A DNA stretch of 64,000 nt, taken from the NCBI GenBank assembly GCA_910577165.1, contig CAJTLX010000001.1, positions 140,109 to 204,108 of the forward strand, written 5' to 3'. The notes beneath the pieces were generated by a model, which saw nothing but the letters and a program-made list of their open reading frames with translations, was not told the origin of the DNA and did no database searches. Position numbers and translations under genes: made by a program. The first letter of the stretch is position 1. Each line of letters begins with the position of its first letter. Positions 42,772 through 51,932 of this stretch are shown here, piece by piece. The stretch comes from an uncultured Lachnospiraceae bacterium. GTDB taxonomy: Bacteria > Bacillota > Clostridia > Lachnospirales > Lachnospiraceae.

Positions 42772-43767
42772 TTATTTTGTATAATGAAGCTGTTCCAGAC
42801 GGTATGTTCCATCCTGCGACAGTACAATCAATGTCGCGCCCCTCTGTGCAGTCTTCCTTGAGATCCCTGGATAGGCAATATAATCGATAGATTTGGAATA
42901 TACAAGATCTATACCCTTATAGCGGACTGCCATATTATTTAGATGATCATGCCCTATAAAAACAGCCTGTGTACTTCCCTTTTTTAAAATAACATCAAAG
43001 AAGCCCGAATCAAAATCCGGATGGCAAACTTCTTCTCCATTTTCTCCGAACAAATAAACTGCATCTGAACTGTTGTTTTTCAAAGCTTCCTGCGCATCGG
43101 CAAACGCTCGAAACGGGATATGCATAAATACAAAAGAAGAAACCTGTCTTCCCTCCTCCTCACAAACTTTATCAATTGTTTCCTCATACCATTGAATCTG
43201 ATCTGGATGAACGGAATCATACTCGTTGATCTTACCTGTTCCTTTCACATAATCATTGGAGTCCACCAAAAAAATAATACGATTAAGACTGTGATCTGAA
43301 TTTTCAATGCGGAGATACTGATTATATCTTCCATACACATCCGGTTGATGATCTGCATACAGCATCACAGAATTTGCTTCGTCCGCATAATAACGATACA
43401 GCCCGCTCAGCTCCTGCGCACTATATTTTGCCACAATCTCTGTATCGTGGTTTCCATATACCATTGCCCATGGAATTCCAATATGATCCATAAATTTACA
43501 AAACTGACCAATTGCTTTAAGATTATCATTGCCAAATGTATGTAGCGGAATTGGAAACACCAGATCGCCTGTAACAATAATTAAATCGGGCTGTGCTTCT
43601 TTGATCAGGGCATAGCAGGCATCAAATACTTTGCGATCCGTTCCTATGGTTGAGATGCTCGCACAAATATGGGTATCCGTCAACTGTAAAATCCGGAATT
43701 CCTCATTCTTCCCAGTCACAGTATAAACACCAGTTTCCCAGTTATAAGCAATACTACTGCTATGCAC
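42772..43767 (-). CDS. Metallophosphoesterase with unclear N-terminal membrane anchor
   Basis: Calcineurin-type phosphoesterase: LQLTDTHIC, LIIVTGDLVF, MVYGNHDTE, FMHIPFRAF and FIGHDHLNN give all metal-site motifs. The GTG at 43767 lacks a ribosome binding site. The same frame stays open for about 100 bases upstream and encodes a hydrophobic span (CSAILIVWLYFFII) that looks like a membrane anchor, but it holds no ATG, GTG or TTG. So the real start is probably lost by a small frameshift or is a rare codon. Substrate unknown. Confidence 0.8.
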   Translation of the reverse strand: MHSSSIAYNWETGVYTVTGKNEEFRILQLTDTHICASISTIGTDRKVFDACYALIKEAQPDLIIVTGDLVFPIPLHTFGNDNLKAIGQFCKFMDHIGIPWAMVYGNHDTEIVAKYSAQELSGLYRYYADEANSVMLYADHQPDVYGRYNQYLRIENSDHSLNRIIFLVDSNDYVKGTGKINEYDSVHPDQIQWYEETIDKVCEEEGRQVSSFVFMHIPFRAFADAQEALKNNSSDAVYLFGENGEEVCHPDFDSGFFDVILKKGSTQAVFIGHDHLNNMAVRYKGIDLVYSKSIDYIAYPGISRKTAQRGATLIVLSQDGTYRLEQLHYTK

Positions 43768-43871
43768 AAATTCGCTATAATCCAGATTATCAATATATGA
43801 TTTATTATAATCTGATCCACTTTCTATGATAAAAAAATATAACCATACTATTAAAATGGCAGAACATACAT

Positions 43872-44366
43872 TTAAAATATGCTAAAAAACGCGCTGAGAA
43901 CTACGATGATATCTCCTACATAAAAGGTAGTATCCAAATCCTTCACTGTTAAGAAATGCGGAGTAAAAAGCATAAAAATAATGCTACATCCTCCTATAAA
44001 AGCTGAAATTACTATTCTGCTTTTTCTGGTAAAAGCTGATTTTTGATAATATTTCTCTGCTTCCTCAGAAACTTTCCATTCTGTTTTATAGCATTTCAAT
44101 CTTTTTCGTAAAAGCAGATAAATCACAAAAAAAATTATTCCAATAAAAAAGGAAAGATTTACAACCGAACGCATAATACCAAATAGATGCATTCCCTTTC
44201 TATAAAAACAAACAGAAAAATAATAGCAAAAAATTAAGCCTGCAGATCCTGCAGAAATTCCTGCCGACGTTGCGCAGTATGTAATCAATGATAAAATTTT
44301 TTCCATTCCCTGCGCAGTAAGCAGGTCATTCGTTTTCTGAGCGAAATCACTTTTTTTTAAATTCAT
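43872..44366 (-). CDS. Hypothetical membrane protein, 164 aa
   Basis: Not recognised. Four hydrophobic segments (roughly 25-50, 65-88, 118-138, 147-163) separated by a basic loop. Overlaps, in another frame, the hydrophobic upstream extension of the phosphoesterase, so the two may be translationally linked. Function unknown. Confidence 0.65.
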   Translation of the reverse strand: MNLKKSDFAQKTNDLLTAQGMEKILSLITYCATSAGISAGSAGLIFCYYFSVCFYRKGMHLFGIMRSVVNLSFFIGIIFFVIYLLLRKRLKCYKTEWKVSEEAEKYYQKSAFTRKSRIVISAFIGGCSIIFMLFTPHFLTVKDLDTTFYVGDIIVVLSAFFSIF

Positions 44367-44421
44367 GGCGGCTTCTTCCTTTTTTTCACCTATTTTGATA
44401 AAGCTCTAAATCTGCCATATC

Positions 44422-45771
44422 TCACAGAGAAATATCCACCGCGCCTCCAACTGCCGCAGCACTCATATCCACAGAGATCTCCCCTCCAAAAGCGGATGCG
44501 CCGGAAGAAATATCCGAGCCGGAAACCCCATCGGAAACCGCATAGTCAATCCCTGAAGCGGAACTGTCATAAAAATCGGCTGTTCCCTGCCCCATCTGCT
44601 GCTCCTCATATTTCAACGCCTGTTCCGCGCGCTCCAAATCACTTAACCGCATTGCGGAATCGCCAATCTCAAGTGCAGCAGTTCCTGTTGTATCCGTGGG
44701 ATTTCTGCCGCTATTTTCCGCTCCTCCATAGCGGCGATAGCGATCCATATCCTTGATATATTTAAGATCCGCTTCCGCCACATCTGCAAGTTCCTCGCCG
44801 CGATGTCTGCGCTTTAGCTGTTTTACACGCAGCTCCTTCGCCCGCATCTGCCGCTCGGTCTGCTGCCGCTTTGTTGAGAGTTCGCGCTTTATCCGCTGGT
44901 GTTTTGCGCGGACGCGCTGTTTTTTTACCTGACTTTTTAATGTGTTCGCCTGCTTTTCCCGCGACACCCGCTTTTCCTTTAACTGCTCCTCTTTCAGATT
45001 GCTCAGCTTCTTTTTTGCTGTCTTTACAATGCTCTCCGCGTGCGCAATCGCAATGCGCAATTCATTTTCATCGTACTGTCCCGTTCCGACCGAACGGCGA
45101 AGAGTGGCAACCTTGGTGCGCGCCGTTGCAAGTGCCCGCGCTGCGGTGCCAAGCTTATTAGCGCGCAGTACCTGGGAGGAAACTTCACGGCGATTATAAT
45201 TTAGGTTTTTCTTTTTTGCCTTTGCCTTCGCTTTCTTTTGCTGCGCAAGACGCTGGCGATCTACCATACTTAAATTTGTTTTTGTTCCATATACAGAGGT
45301 ATTTGCATTGACGATCTGGTTATCTTTTCCAATTTTCGCAGCATCCTCCTTATTCTTTCCATTCTGCCCAATTGCGTTTTGATCTTTTTTTCCATGCTGT
45401 TCGATTATATTTTGATCTTTCTTTATTGTCTGATCAATACTGCTCTGTTCAATATTTTGATTTACTGCTTCACTTGCCCTCTGCGATGCAAAATTATTAT
45501 TTCGGTACTTAAAATGCCCCGCACCAAAATAGTTTCCCGCATAATTCCAAGAGGAATTGTTCGCGCTCTCTTTCGCCTTTCCCTCACTCTCCTCTCTGCT
45601 CCAGAAGACGCCACCCTCCTTTGCAGTTTTAGCCGTCGCTGTTTTCTCATATTTCGCGGAAGTTTCCTCGATTGTCCGCGCTACACGGACATTCCTTGTT
45701 TCCTCTGGATGATTCTTTTGCTGCCCCGCCGATATATTGCCTAAGAGATTTCCCATCTCAATTCCATTCAT
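44422..45771 (-). CDS. Basic coiled-coil protein, 449 aa
   Basis: Not recognised. No signal or membrane span. The middle (about 185-345) is an extremely Lys/Arg/Gln-rich coiled-coil or helical stretch (QKKAKAKAKKKN, REKQANTLKSQVKKQRVRAK), flanked by an Asn/Gln-rich region and a Ser/Gly-rich acidic tail. The basic helix suggests nucleic acid binding. ATG at 45771 is 7 bases after GGGGGG. Likely monocistronic; the 200 bases upstream show nothing. Confidence 0.7.
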   Translation of the reverse strand: MNGIEMGNLLGNISAGQQKNHPEETRNVRVARTIEETSAKYEKTATAKTAKEGGVFWSREESEGKAKESANNSSWNYAGNYFGAGHFKYRNNNFASQRASEAVNQNIEQSSIDQTIKKDQNIIEQHGKKDQNAIGQNGKNKEDAAKIGKDNQIVNANTSVYGTKTNLSMVDRQRLAQQKKAKAKAKKKNLNYNRREVSSQVLRANKLGTAARALATARTKVATLRRSVGTGQYDENELRIAIAHAESIVKTAKKKLSNLKEEQLKEKRVSREKQANTLKSQVKKQRVRAKHQRIKRELSTKRQQTERQMRAKELRVKQLKRRHRGEELADVAEADLKYIKDMDRYRRYGGAENSGRNPTDTTGTAALEIGDSAMRLSDLERAEQALKYEEQQMGQGTADFYDSSASGIDYAVSDGVSGSDISSGASAFGGEISVDMSAAAVGGAVDISL

Positions 45772-45971
45772 CACCATTCCCCCCTGTTACCGCAATCTCT
45801 GCAAATTTTCTTGTTTCTTCCCTGTGACTTTAAATTCCCACAACGATTTCACCTATTGATGAACTTGATCTTTATATCGGCAGATTGGCACGATTTTATT
45901 ATATCCCTGCAAAATACTTCTCCTGACCTTCTTAACTCCTGTACCCCCACCACAAACAAATCAAAATATTA

Positions 45972-46718
45972 TCAAGTTTTCCGGTTCCACGCGATATCCT
46001 TCACCACCTCCCCGGCTAAAATCAGCCCCGCCACCGAAGGCACAAACGCAATGCTTCCCGGTGTGCTGCGGCGCGAAGAAGTGTCGCGAAAAGGGCTAAA
46101 TTCTCTCCCCTCAATCTCTCCCGCCATCTGTGTGGGCAATTCTTCTGAATACACCACCTTTAAGTGCTCTACGCCACGCTTTTTTAATTCCCGCCGCATT
46201 ACTTTTGCGAGCGGACAAACCTTTGTCTGATAAATATCCGCGACCCTGAATTCCGTCGGATCAAGTTTGTTTCCTGCACCCATACAACTAATGATTGGCG
46301 TTCCCACTTCCTTTGCCCGCAAAATCAGCTCTAATTTTGCCGTCACGGTATCAACTGCGTCGATTATATAATCATATTCTGCAAATGGAAATTCCCCCGC
46401 ATTTTCCGGAAGAAAAAAGCAGTTGTGCATATGGACAACTGCCTCCGGACAGATCTCAAGAACACGTTCTTTCATCACCTCAACTTTACTGCGCCCAAGC
46501 GTGCAGTGTGTAGCAATAATCTGACGGTTTAAATTGGATTCGCACACGGTATCACTGTCCACCAAATCAAGCGTACCGATCCCACTGCGCGCCAAAGCCT
46601 CCACCGCAAAACCTCCGACTCCCCCAATGCCAAATACCGCCACCCTCGCGGATATCAACCGCTCCATTCCCTCATGTCCTAACAGACTCTCCGTGCGCAC
46701 AAACTGTTCTCTGCTCAC
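45972..46718 (-). CDS. tcdA: tRNA threonylcarbamoyladenosine dehydratase
   Basis: A 248-residue ThiF/E1-like enzyme: nucleotide loop VAVFGIGGVGGFAVEALARSG, SNLNRQIIA, DAVDTVTAKLELI and a C-terminal CPLAKVMRRELKKRG. It forms cyclic t6A at tRNA position 37 using ATP. I start at GTG 46718 (SREQFVRTESLLG), which follows AAGGGGAAAG; the frame is open to 46769 with a Lys-rich stretch. Lies after the ttcA-like gene on the same strand, a small tRNA-modification cluster. Confidence 0.9.
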   Translation of the reverse strand: MSREQFVRTESLLGHEGMERLISARVAVFGIGGVGGFAVEALARSGIGTLDLVDSDTVCESNLNRQIIATHCTLGRSKVEVMKERVLEICPEAVVHMHNCFFLPENAGEFPFAEYDYIIDAVDTVTAKLELILRAKEVGTPIISCMGAGNKLDPTEFRVADIYQTKVCPLAKVMRRELKKRGVEHLKVVYSEELPTQMAGEIEGREFSPFRDTSSRRSTPGSIAFVPSVAGLILAGEVVKDIAWNRKT

Positions 46719-46793
46719 CTTATCTTTCCCCTTTCGCCCATTTCTTTTGCCCAGCTCATCCCCAGCCACATAGGCTAAAGCCGGGTTGGCATA

Positions 46794-47678
46794 CTATGCT
46801 TCCCCGCCTTCCTCCCATACATCATACCACTCCAAAAAATTATGCCGCACCCCGCGCTCTTTGTAGGCAATCACCGTACTTAAATTTACGTTCTCCACAC
46901 TTGCAAAAATATTTCCCTCGACATAGGGATTTTTCTTTTTCAATTCCCGGATCAGTTCCTTTATTTCAAGGCGTTTGGAATTGGTATCCCCGGTGCCGCG
47001 CGCACAATTTTTTTCTGTAAATTTGCAGGCACACTGCAAAAAACATAATCCATAATAATCCCGCCAGATCTTAATATCTTCTTCCCGCACCATATACATT
47101 GGGCGAATCAATTCCATGCCAGGAAAATTTGTGCTGTGCAATTTCGGCATCATAGTCTGGATCTGTGCCCCGTAGAGCATCCCCATCAAAATCGTTTCAA
47201 TCACATCGTCATAGTGATGACCGAGTGCTATCTTATTGCAGCCAAGTTCCTTTGCCCTGTGGTAAAGATACCCCCGCCGCATACGCGCACAAAGATAGCA
47301 GGGAGATTTTTCAATCTCGAAAACCGAGTCGAAAATTGTCGACTCAAAGATCTCGACCGGCACGGCAAGGCGAGCCGCATTCTCCTCAATCTGTCTGCGG
47401 TTCGCCTCGCTGTATCCGGGGTCCATTACTAAAAAAATAACCTCGAACGAAATTTTATTGTGACGTTTTAATATCTGAAATAATTTTGCCATCAGCATGG
47501 AATCCTTGCCACCCGATATACAGACGGCAATCCGGTCACCGGGCTTAATTAACTCGTAGCGGTTGATCGCTTTGACAAACGGGCACCAGAGTGTTTTGCG
47601 AAATTTCTTTTGCAATCCCTTCTCCACACCAGCAAGCCATTCCCCAGGGTTTTCCCCGCTCTGTATTTCCTCTCCCAT
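46794..47678 (-). CDS. TtcA-family tRNA 2-thiocytidine biosynthesis protein
   Basis: A 294-residue PP-loop ATPase: CISGGKDSMLMAKLFQ is the PP-loop, SPCYLCARMRRGYLY holds the CxxC, and LGHHYDDVIETI follows. It should thiolate tRNA (C32-like) or act as a related sulfur-transfer enzyme. Start at ATG 47678 (MGEEIQSG) after GGAGGAAAAGAGGA; the frame extends into repeat R2. The C-terminal part carries extra Cys (CFLQCACKFTEKNC). Confidence 0.85.
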   Translation of the reverse strand: MGEEIQSGENPGEWLAGVEKGLQKKFRKTLWCPFVKAINRYELIKPGDRIAVCISGGKDSMLMAKLFQILKRHNKISFEVIFLVMDPGYSEANRRQIEENAARLAVPVEIFESTIFDSVFEIEKSPCYLCARMRRGYLYHRAKELGCNKIALGHHYDDVIETILMGMLYGAQIQTMMPKLHSTNFPGMELIRPMYMVREEDIKIWRDYYGLCFLQCACKFTEKNCARGTGDTNSKRLEIKELIRELKKKNPYVEGNIFASVENVNLSTVIAYKERGVRHNFLEWYDVWEEGGEA

Positions 47679-47707
47679 ATCCTCTTTTCCTCCCGTCACT
47701 AATCTCC

Positions 47708-47811
47708 AAGAACACCTCTGCAATCCGCTAAAGGCAATCAGATGGGAGAGACAATCCCGCCACGGACACTGATAAGCTGATCACCGCCTATAGAGGCGGG
47801 AGTTAATCCCA
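47708..47811 (+). repeat. Repeat R2, copy 2 (short form)
   Basis: Matches 31430-31594 without the 57-base middle segment, keeping both flanks and the CCGCCTATAGAGGCGG hairpin. It overlaps the open-frame extension upstream of the TtcA-like gene, which is the reason to prefer that gene's downstream start. Confidence 0.7.
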
Positions 47812-47849
47812 CATCCGATTTCTTTTGCCTGGGAGAAATTCGCCGCAAA

Positions 47850-48236
47850 CTAATCACAAAGTTCGGCTATGTACTGCGCAAAACTAAGTGCTGGTCTCTC
47901 CCTTCTTGCCAGATGATACATAATCCCAATCTTGTCAAAACGCAGGACTTTGATCTCCTGTACCGCTCTCTCCCAGTCTTCTTCCTGCTCCATATAAATT
48001 TCCCGCACAGCCGCGTCAAAATCCGCCGCCGCATCCCTATCCGGAATTTCCGGATACTGCTGCCGAATATGCGCATCAAGGCGCAGCATATACTCTTTTT
48101 CAAACATTTTATACATACAATTATTTAGCACATTGTCGATCATAAAAACGTCCATTGCCACATCGAGCGTTTCTTTCTCCTCCATTAGTTCCTCTGCGGA
48201 TAGTAATTTCTTATTCTTCACACTCATTGCCAACAT
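47850..48236 (-). CDS. Hypothetical protein, 128 aa
   Basis: Not recognised. Small acidic helical protein without signal or span (DVAMDVFMIDNVLNNCMYKM; EEDWERAVQEIKVLRFDKIG). AGGAG lies 9 bases before ATG 48236. Its Met-rich helices could be a small cytosolic regulator or adaptor, but that is a guess. Confidence 0.65.
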   Translation of the reverse strand: MLAMSVKNKKLLSAEELMEEKETLDVAMDVFMIDNVLNNCMYKMFEKEYMLRLDAHIRQQYPEIPDRDAAADFDAAVREIYMEQEEDWERAVQEIKVLRFDKIGIMYHLARRERPALSFAQYIAELCD

Positions 48237-48392
48237 ACGATAATACTCCTTTCACATTTTCTATATACAGAGAATATCATATTTTTGTTATTTTGTCACC
48301 AATTTTTTCCAATTTTTTCTAAAATTCTTCCGATTTCTTCCGATTATTTCCTGCACAACCTGACAAAATCATTCCTTTACCAGGCAAAATAT

Positions 48393-48845
48393 TCAGGCTT
48401 TATAAAGTTCCTCTCCAAGTACAATGGTAAACGGTCCGTCGTTTACCAGCGTGACTTCCATCTGCGCCCCAAAATGTCCAGTTTCCACCCTTGCCCCCAA
48501 CTTCCTGCACTCCCTGGCAAAATACTCGTACAGAGCATTCGCGCTCTCCGCCCCACCCGCATCAGTAAAGCTTGGGCGATTTCCATGGGAACAATCCGCA
48601 TAGAGCGTAAACTGCGACACAATCAAAAGACTGCCACCAACATCCGTAAGGGAGCGGTTGGTCTTTCCATTTTCATCCTCAAAAATACGCAGCTTTAACA
48701 TTTTTGCAGCATAGAACTCTGCCGTTTTCTCTGTATCTTCCTTCCCCACACCAAGAAATACCAGATATCCTTTTTCTATCGCGCCAATCACTTCCCCAGA
48801 AACCTTTACGCTTGCGGAAGTTACGCGCTGAATCACAAGTCTCAT
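48393..48845 (-). CDS. dtd: D-aminoacyl-tRNA deacylase
   Basis: A 150-residue DTD: N-terminal MRLVIQRVTSASVKV, the catalytic SQFTLYADCSHGNRPSF and VTLVNDGPFTIVL. It removes D-amino acids from mischarged tRNA. ATG at 48845 starts 13 bases after the deoB stop, with GAAAGG in between. The larger frame to 49049 overlaps deoB and is not real. Confidence 0.95.
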   Translation of the reverse strand: MRLVIQRVTSASVKVSGEVIGAIEKGYLVFLGVGKEDTEKTAEFYAAKMLKLRIFEDENGKTNRSLTDVGGSLLIVSQFTLYADCSHGNRPSFTDAGGAESANALYEYFARECRKLGARVETGHFGAQMEVTLVNDGPFTIVLGEELYKA

Positions 48846-48858
48846 CTCTTTTCCTTTC

Positions 48859-50034
48859 TCAGGTACACATCCACAGGATAGAATTCCCCTCCACACCCCG
48901 CTCCGTGCCAAAATAGTCGAGAACTGTCGCCGCAATGGTATGAAAGCCATCCCTGGTATCCAGGTTGATTCCCTTTTTAATGTTCTTTCCATAGAGGACA
49001 AAAGGCACGTACTCCCTGCTGTGATCCGTGGATGGGGTGGATGGATCACAGCCGTGATCGGCGGTGATTATCAAGATATCCTCATCCCGCATCGCCGCCA
49101 TCAATTCCGGAAGTTTCTCGTCAAAATACGCCAGTGCCTTCGCGTAGCCATCCACATCGTTGCGATGCCCGTAGAGCATATCAAAATCCACCAGATTCGT
49201 AAAACAAAGACCAGTGAAATCCTTTTTCATATATTCTAATGTCCGCGCAATCCCCTGTGCATTGTCCCCTGTGCGAACGGTCTCTGTAATGCCCTGCCCC
49301 GCAAAAATATCGTTGATCTTGCCGACGGCGGCAACCGTGTACCCCGTATTTTTTAAGATATCGAGCATTGTCCGGCGCGGCGGAGTAAGCGAGTAATCAT
49401 GGCGGCGCGGAGTGCGCACATAGTCCGGATAGGTGCCGACAAACGGTCTTGCAATTACGCGCCCAACCCCCCATTTTCCAGTGCAGATCGCGCGCACTTT
49501 CGCGCAGATCTCATATAATTCTTCCACGGAAATTACCTCCTCGTGCGCCGCAATCTGAAGCACACTGTCCGCGGAAGTATAGACGATAAGCGCGCCACTC
49601 TCCTGCTGCCTCCGGCCATAATCCCTGATTACCTGCGTACCGGAATAAGGTTTGTTGCAGAGAATATCCCGCCCCGTCTCCTCCTTTAATTTCTTCAAAA
49701 GTTCTTCTGGAAAGCCCTGCGGGAAGACGGGCATTGGCTCTTTTGAGACAATGCCTGCAATCTCCCAGTGTCCGGTGGTGGTATCCTTGCCTTTTGAGAG
49801 TTCCTTTAAGCGCATCACCGTCCCCAGGGGATTTTCTATTGGCACGTATTTTTCTGCCTTTACTCCAGAAATGTTAAAAAATCCCAATTTATGCATATTT
49901 GGCATATGAAAATACGGGCTTTTTGAGGTGGCATATATGGTATTGCTGCCCTCATCCCCATAGTCTGCTGCATCCGGCATCTCCCCGATCCCGACACTGT
50001 CTAAAACAATCAGAAAAATTCTTTTTGATTCCAT
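48859..50034 (-). CDS. deoB: Phosphopentomutase
   Basis: A 391-residue alkaline-phosphatase-fold mutase: N-terminal KRIFLIVLDSVGIGEMPDA with the metal Asp, TTGHWEIAG with the phospho-Thr, VVDFDMLYGHRND and TADHGCDPSTPSTDHSRE. Interconverts (deoxy)ribose-1-phosphate and -5-phosphate in nucleoside breakdown. ATG 50034 has GGGAGG 6 bases before it. Confidence 0.95.
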   Translation of the reverse strand: MESKRIFLIVLDSVGIGEMPDAADYGDEGSNTIYATSKSPYFHMPNMHKLGFFNISGVKAEKYVPIENPLGTVMRLKELSKGKDTTTGHWEIAGIVSKEPMPVFPQGFPEELLKKLKEETGRDILCNKPYSGTQVIRDYGRRQQESGALIVYTSADSVLQIAAHEEVISVEELYEICAKVRAICTGKWGVGRVIARPFVGTYPDYVRTPRRHDYSLTPPRRTMLDILKNTGYTVAAVGKINDIFAGQGITETVRTGDNAQGIARTLEYMKKDFTGLCFTNLVDFDMLYGHRNDVDGYAKALAYFDEKLPELMAAMRDEDILIITADHGCDPSTPSTDHSREYVPFVLYGKNIKKGINLDTRDGFHTIAATVLDYFGTERGVEGNSILWMCT

Positions 50035-50229
50035 GTCTTTCCTCCCTTTCCTGTGTTTTGCCACGTTTATTATTTTCCTGAAAAGATCCTTTCTGCTTTC
50101 TCACAAATCCCTTACAAATTTATGAATTTTTGATTTTAATATTGTGATTTTTGCATACTAATGCTATAATCCATATACTTTATTTATTGAACCTTCCACA
50201 CGACCATATTGATTGAAAGGAAAATATCC

Positions 50230-50892
50230 ATGAAAGCATTGATCAAAAAATACAGTCATGCCTGGGTACTTATCTACTTTATTTTTTATATGACCTGGTT
50301 TACCTGGCTTGAGCACGTTGTCACAACAAAGTACACGGTTATTCATCTGACCCTTGACGATTATATTCCCTTTTGCGAAATTTTCGTTATCCCGTACTTT
50401 TTATGGTTCGCCTATATTTTTCTTGCGGTCGCCTATTTCTTTTTTAAAGATCGCAGCGAGTTTTATCGAATTACCGCATTTTTATTTATCGGCATGACCA
50501 TCTGTCTAATTACTTATACTATCTGGCCAAATGGCCATGATTTGCGCCCGAACCTTGACACTCTTGGACGCAGCAATATCTTTACCAAAATTATGGGATG
50601 GCTCTACAGCACGGATACCTGCACCAATGTCTGCCCAAGCATTCATGCATTCAACTCCATCGGAGCTTGTATTGCCATATACCGGAGCAGACACCTAAAG
50701 GAAAAACATATCCTGCGCATTGGCACATTGGTTTTAACGATACTTATCTGTATGTCCACAGTATTTTTAAAACAGCACTCCATCTTTGATGTGGCGTGCG
50801 CGTGCCTCCTCTCCCTTATCATGTATGTGATTGTATATGTGCCAGATTACCGGCTCGCCAGACGGCGCGCCCGCTCCACTGGCACCATTTAA
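50230..50892 (+). CDS. PAP2/inositolphosphotransferase-like membrane protein
   Basis: A 220-residue membrane protein with about six spans. PAP2-type residues are in TNVCPSIHAFNSIG (the PSxH core) and STVFLKQHSIFDV (His-x3-Asp), with NGHDLRP earlier, which resembles the Aur1/Ipt1-type subfamily. It may act as a lipid phosphatase or transferase at the membrane. ATG 50230 follows AAAGGAAAA. It converges with the glycosyltransferase gene 6 bases further. Confidence 0.82.
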   Translation: MKALIKKYSHAWVLIYFIFYMTWFTWLEHVVTTKYTVIHLTLDDYIPFCEIFVIPYFLWFAYIFLAVAYFFFKDRSEFYRITAFLFIGMTICLITYTIWPNGHDLRPNLDTLGRSNIFTKIMGWLYSTDTCTNVCPSIHAFNSIGACIAIYRSRHLKEKHILRIGTLVLTILICMSTVFLKQHSIFDVACACLLSLIMYVIVYVPDYRLARRRARSTGTI

Positions 50893-50897
50893 AGAAC

Positions 50898-51914
50898 CTA
50901 CACAAATTTAAATATTTTTCCTGCAATGGTATAGCCCATTTTCACGATTCCTCTCCCAAGGCGCGACTTGAAATTCATACTGCGCCCAAGGAGGTTATCG
51001 TGAATTTTTTTATATAATTTTTTATCCTTCTTCTTTAGATCTTCCCAGAGTTTTTCCTTTTTTTGCATACTTTCAGCGGAACCTTCTTTGATTAAGTAGA
51101 CGGAAGTCACCGTCATCATAATGGAAAGATACTTTATCATATAATGCTGCAATTTTTTATTTTTCAGTGCCATCACATCACAGCAGTCAATCATATAGCG
51201 GTTCACTCTCTCCTGCTGATCAATGCGCTTAATCATATTTGCCACCGTGACGGACTGGTCATCCCTTCCAATAAAATATCGATATAAATTCACATCCAGA
51301 TAGTACATCGTCTTGACATAAGGTAATGGCTGATACACAAAAATATTATCTACATAGAACGTATGTTTGGGAAGGGAAAGATTACAGTCGCGCAAAAGTT
51401 TTGTCCGGTAGATCACAGAATGCATTAAAATATAATGCCCCTGCCGAAAATATTTTACCTGATCCCAAGTAAAAATTTGATTCACAGGCAGCGCAGTGCG
51501 GTAATTGATCACCTTCTTTGTATTCTCCGTCACCTTTTCATAGACATAATTCGCGATCATCATATCCACACTCTTTCCCTCGCCGACTAAGCGGCGCAGC
51601 GTGTCAAGCACGGTTTTGTATGCCTCCTTATCCAGCCAGTCATCGCTGTCCACCACCTTAAAATATATCCCTGAGGCTTCGCGAAGTCCCGCATTGACCG
51701 CCTCGCCGTGCCCGCCGTTCTCCTGGTGAATCGCCTTTACGATCGTCGGGTGATGGAATGCGTATTCATCCGCAATCTGCGCGGTCTCATCGCTTGAGCC
51801 ATCATCCACTACAAGGATCTCGACATCCTCCCCTCCAACCAAAATGCTATCAATTGCGTGCCGCATATACTCTGCAGAATTATAGCACGGAACCGCCACT
51901 GTCAACAACTTCAT
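50898..51914 (-). CDS. Family 2 glycosyltransferase
   Basis: A 338-residue GT-A enzyme: VAVPCYNSAEYMRHAIDSIL, VDDGSSDETAQIAD, KVVDSDDWLD (DxD metal motif). C-terminal helical part with basic and amphipathic segments suggests membrane association. Builds an envelope or exopolysaccharide glycan; sugar unknown. Starts 18 bases after the large exported protein gene with GGAGG in that gap. Confidence 0.9.
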   Translation of the reverse strand: MKLLTVAVPCYNSAEYMRHAIDSILVGGEDVEILVVDDGSSDETAQIADEYAFHHPTIVKAIHQENGGHGEAVNAGLREASGIYFKVVDSDDWLDKEAYKTVLDTLRRLVGEGKSVDMMIANYVYEKVTENTKKVINYRTALPVNQIFTWDQVKYFRQGHYILMHSVIYRTKLLRDCNLSLPKHTFYVDNIFVYQPLPYVKTMYYLDVNLYRYFIGRDDQSVTVANMIKRIDQQERVNRYMIDCCDVMALKNKKLQHYMIKYLSIMMTVTSVYLIKEGSAESMQKKEKLWEDLKKKDKKLYKKIHDNLLGRSMNFKSRLGRGIVKMGYTIAGKIFKFV

Positions 51915-51932
51915 ATCACCCTGCCTCCATTC

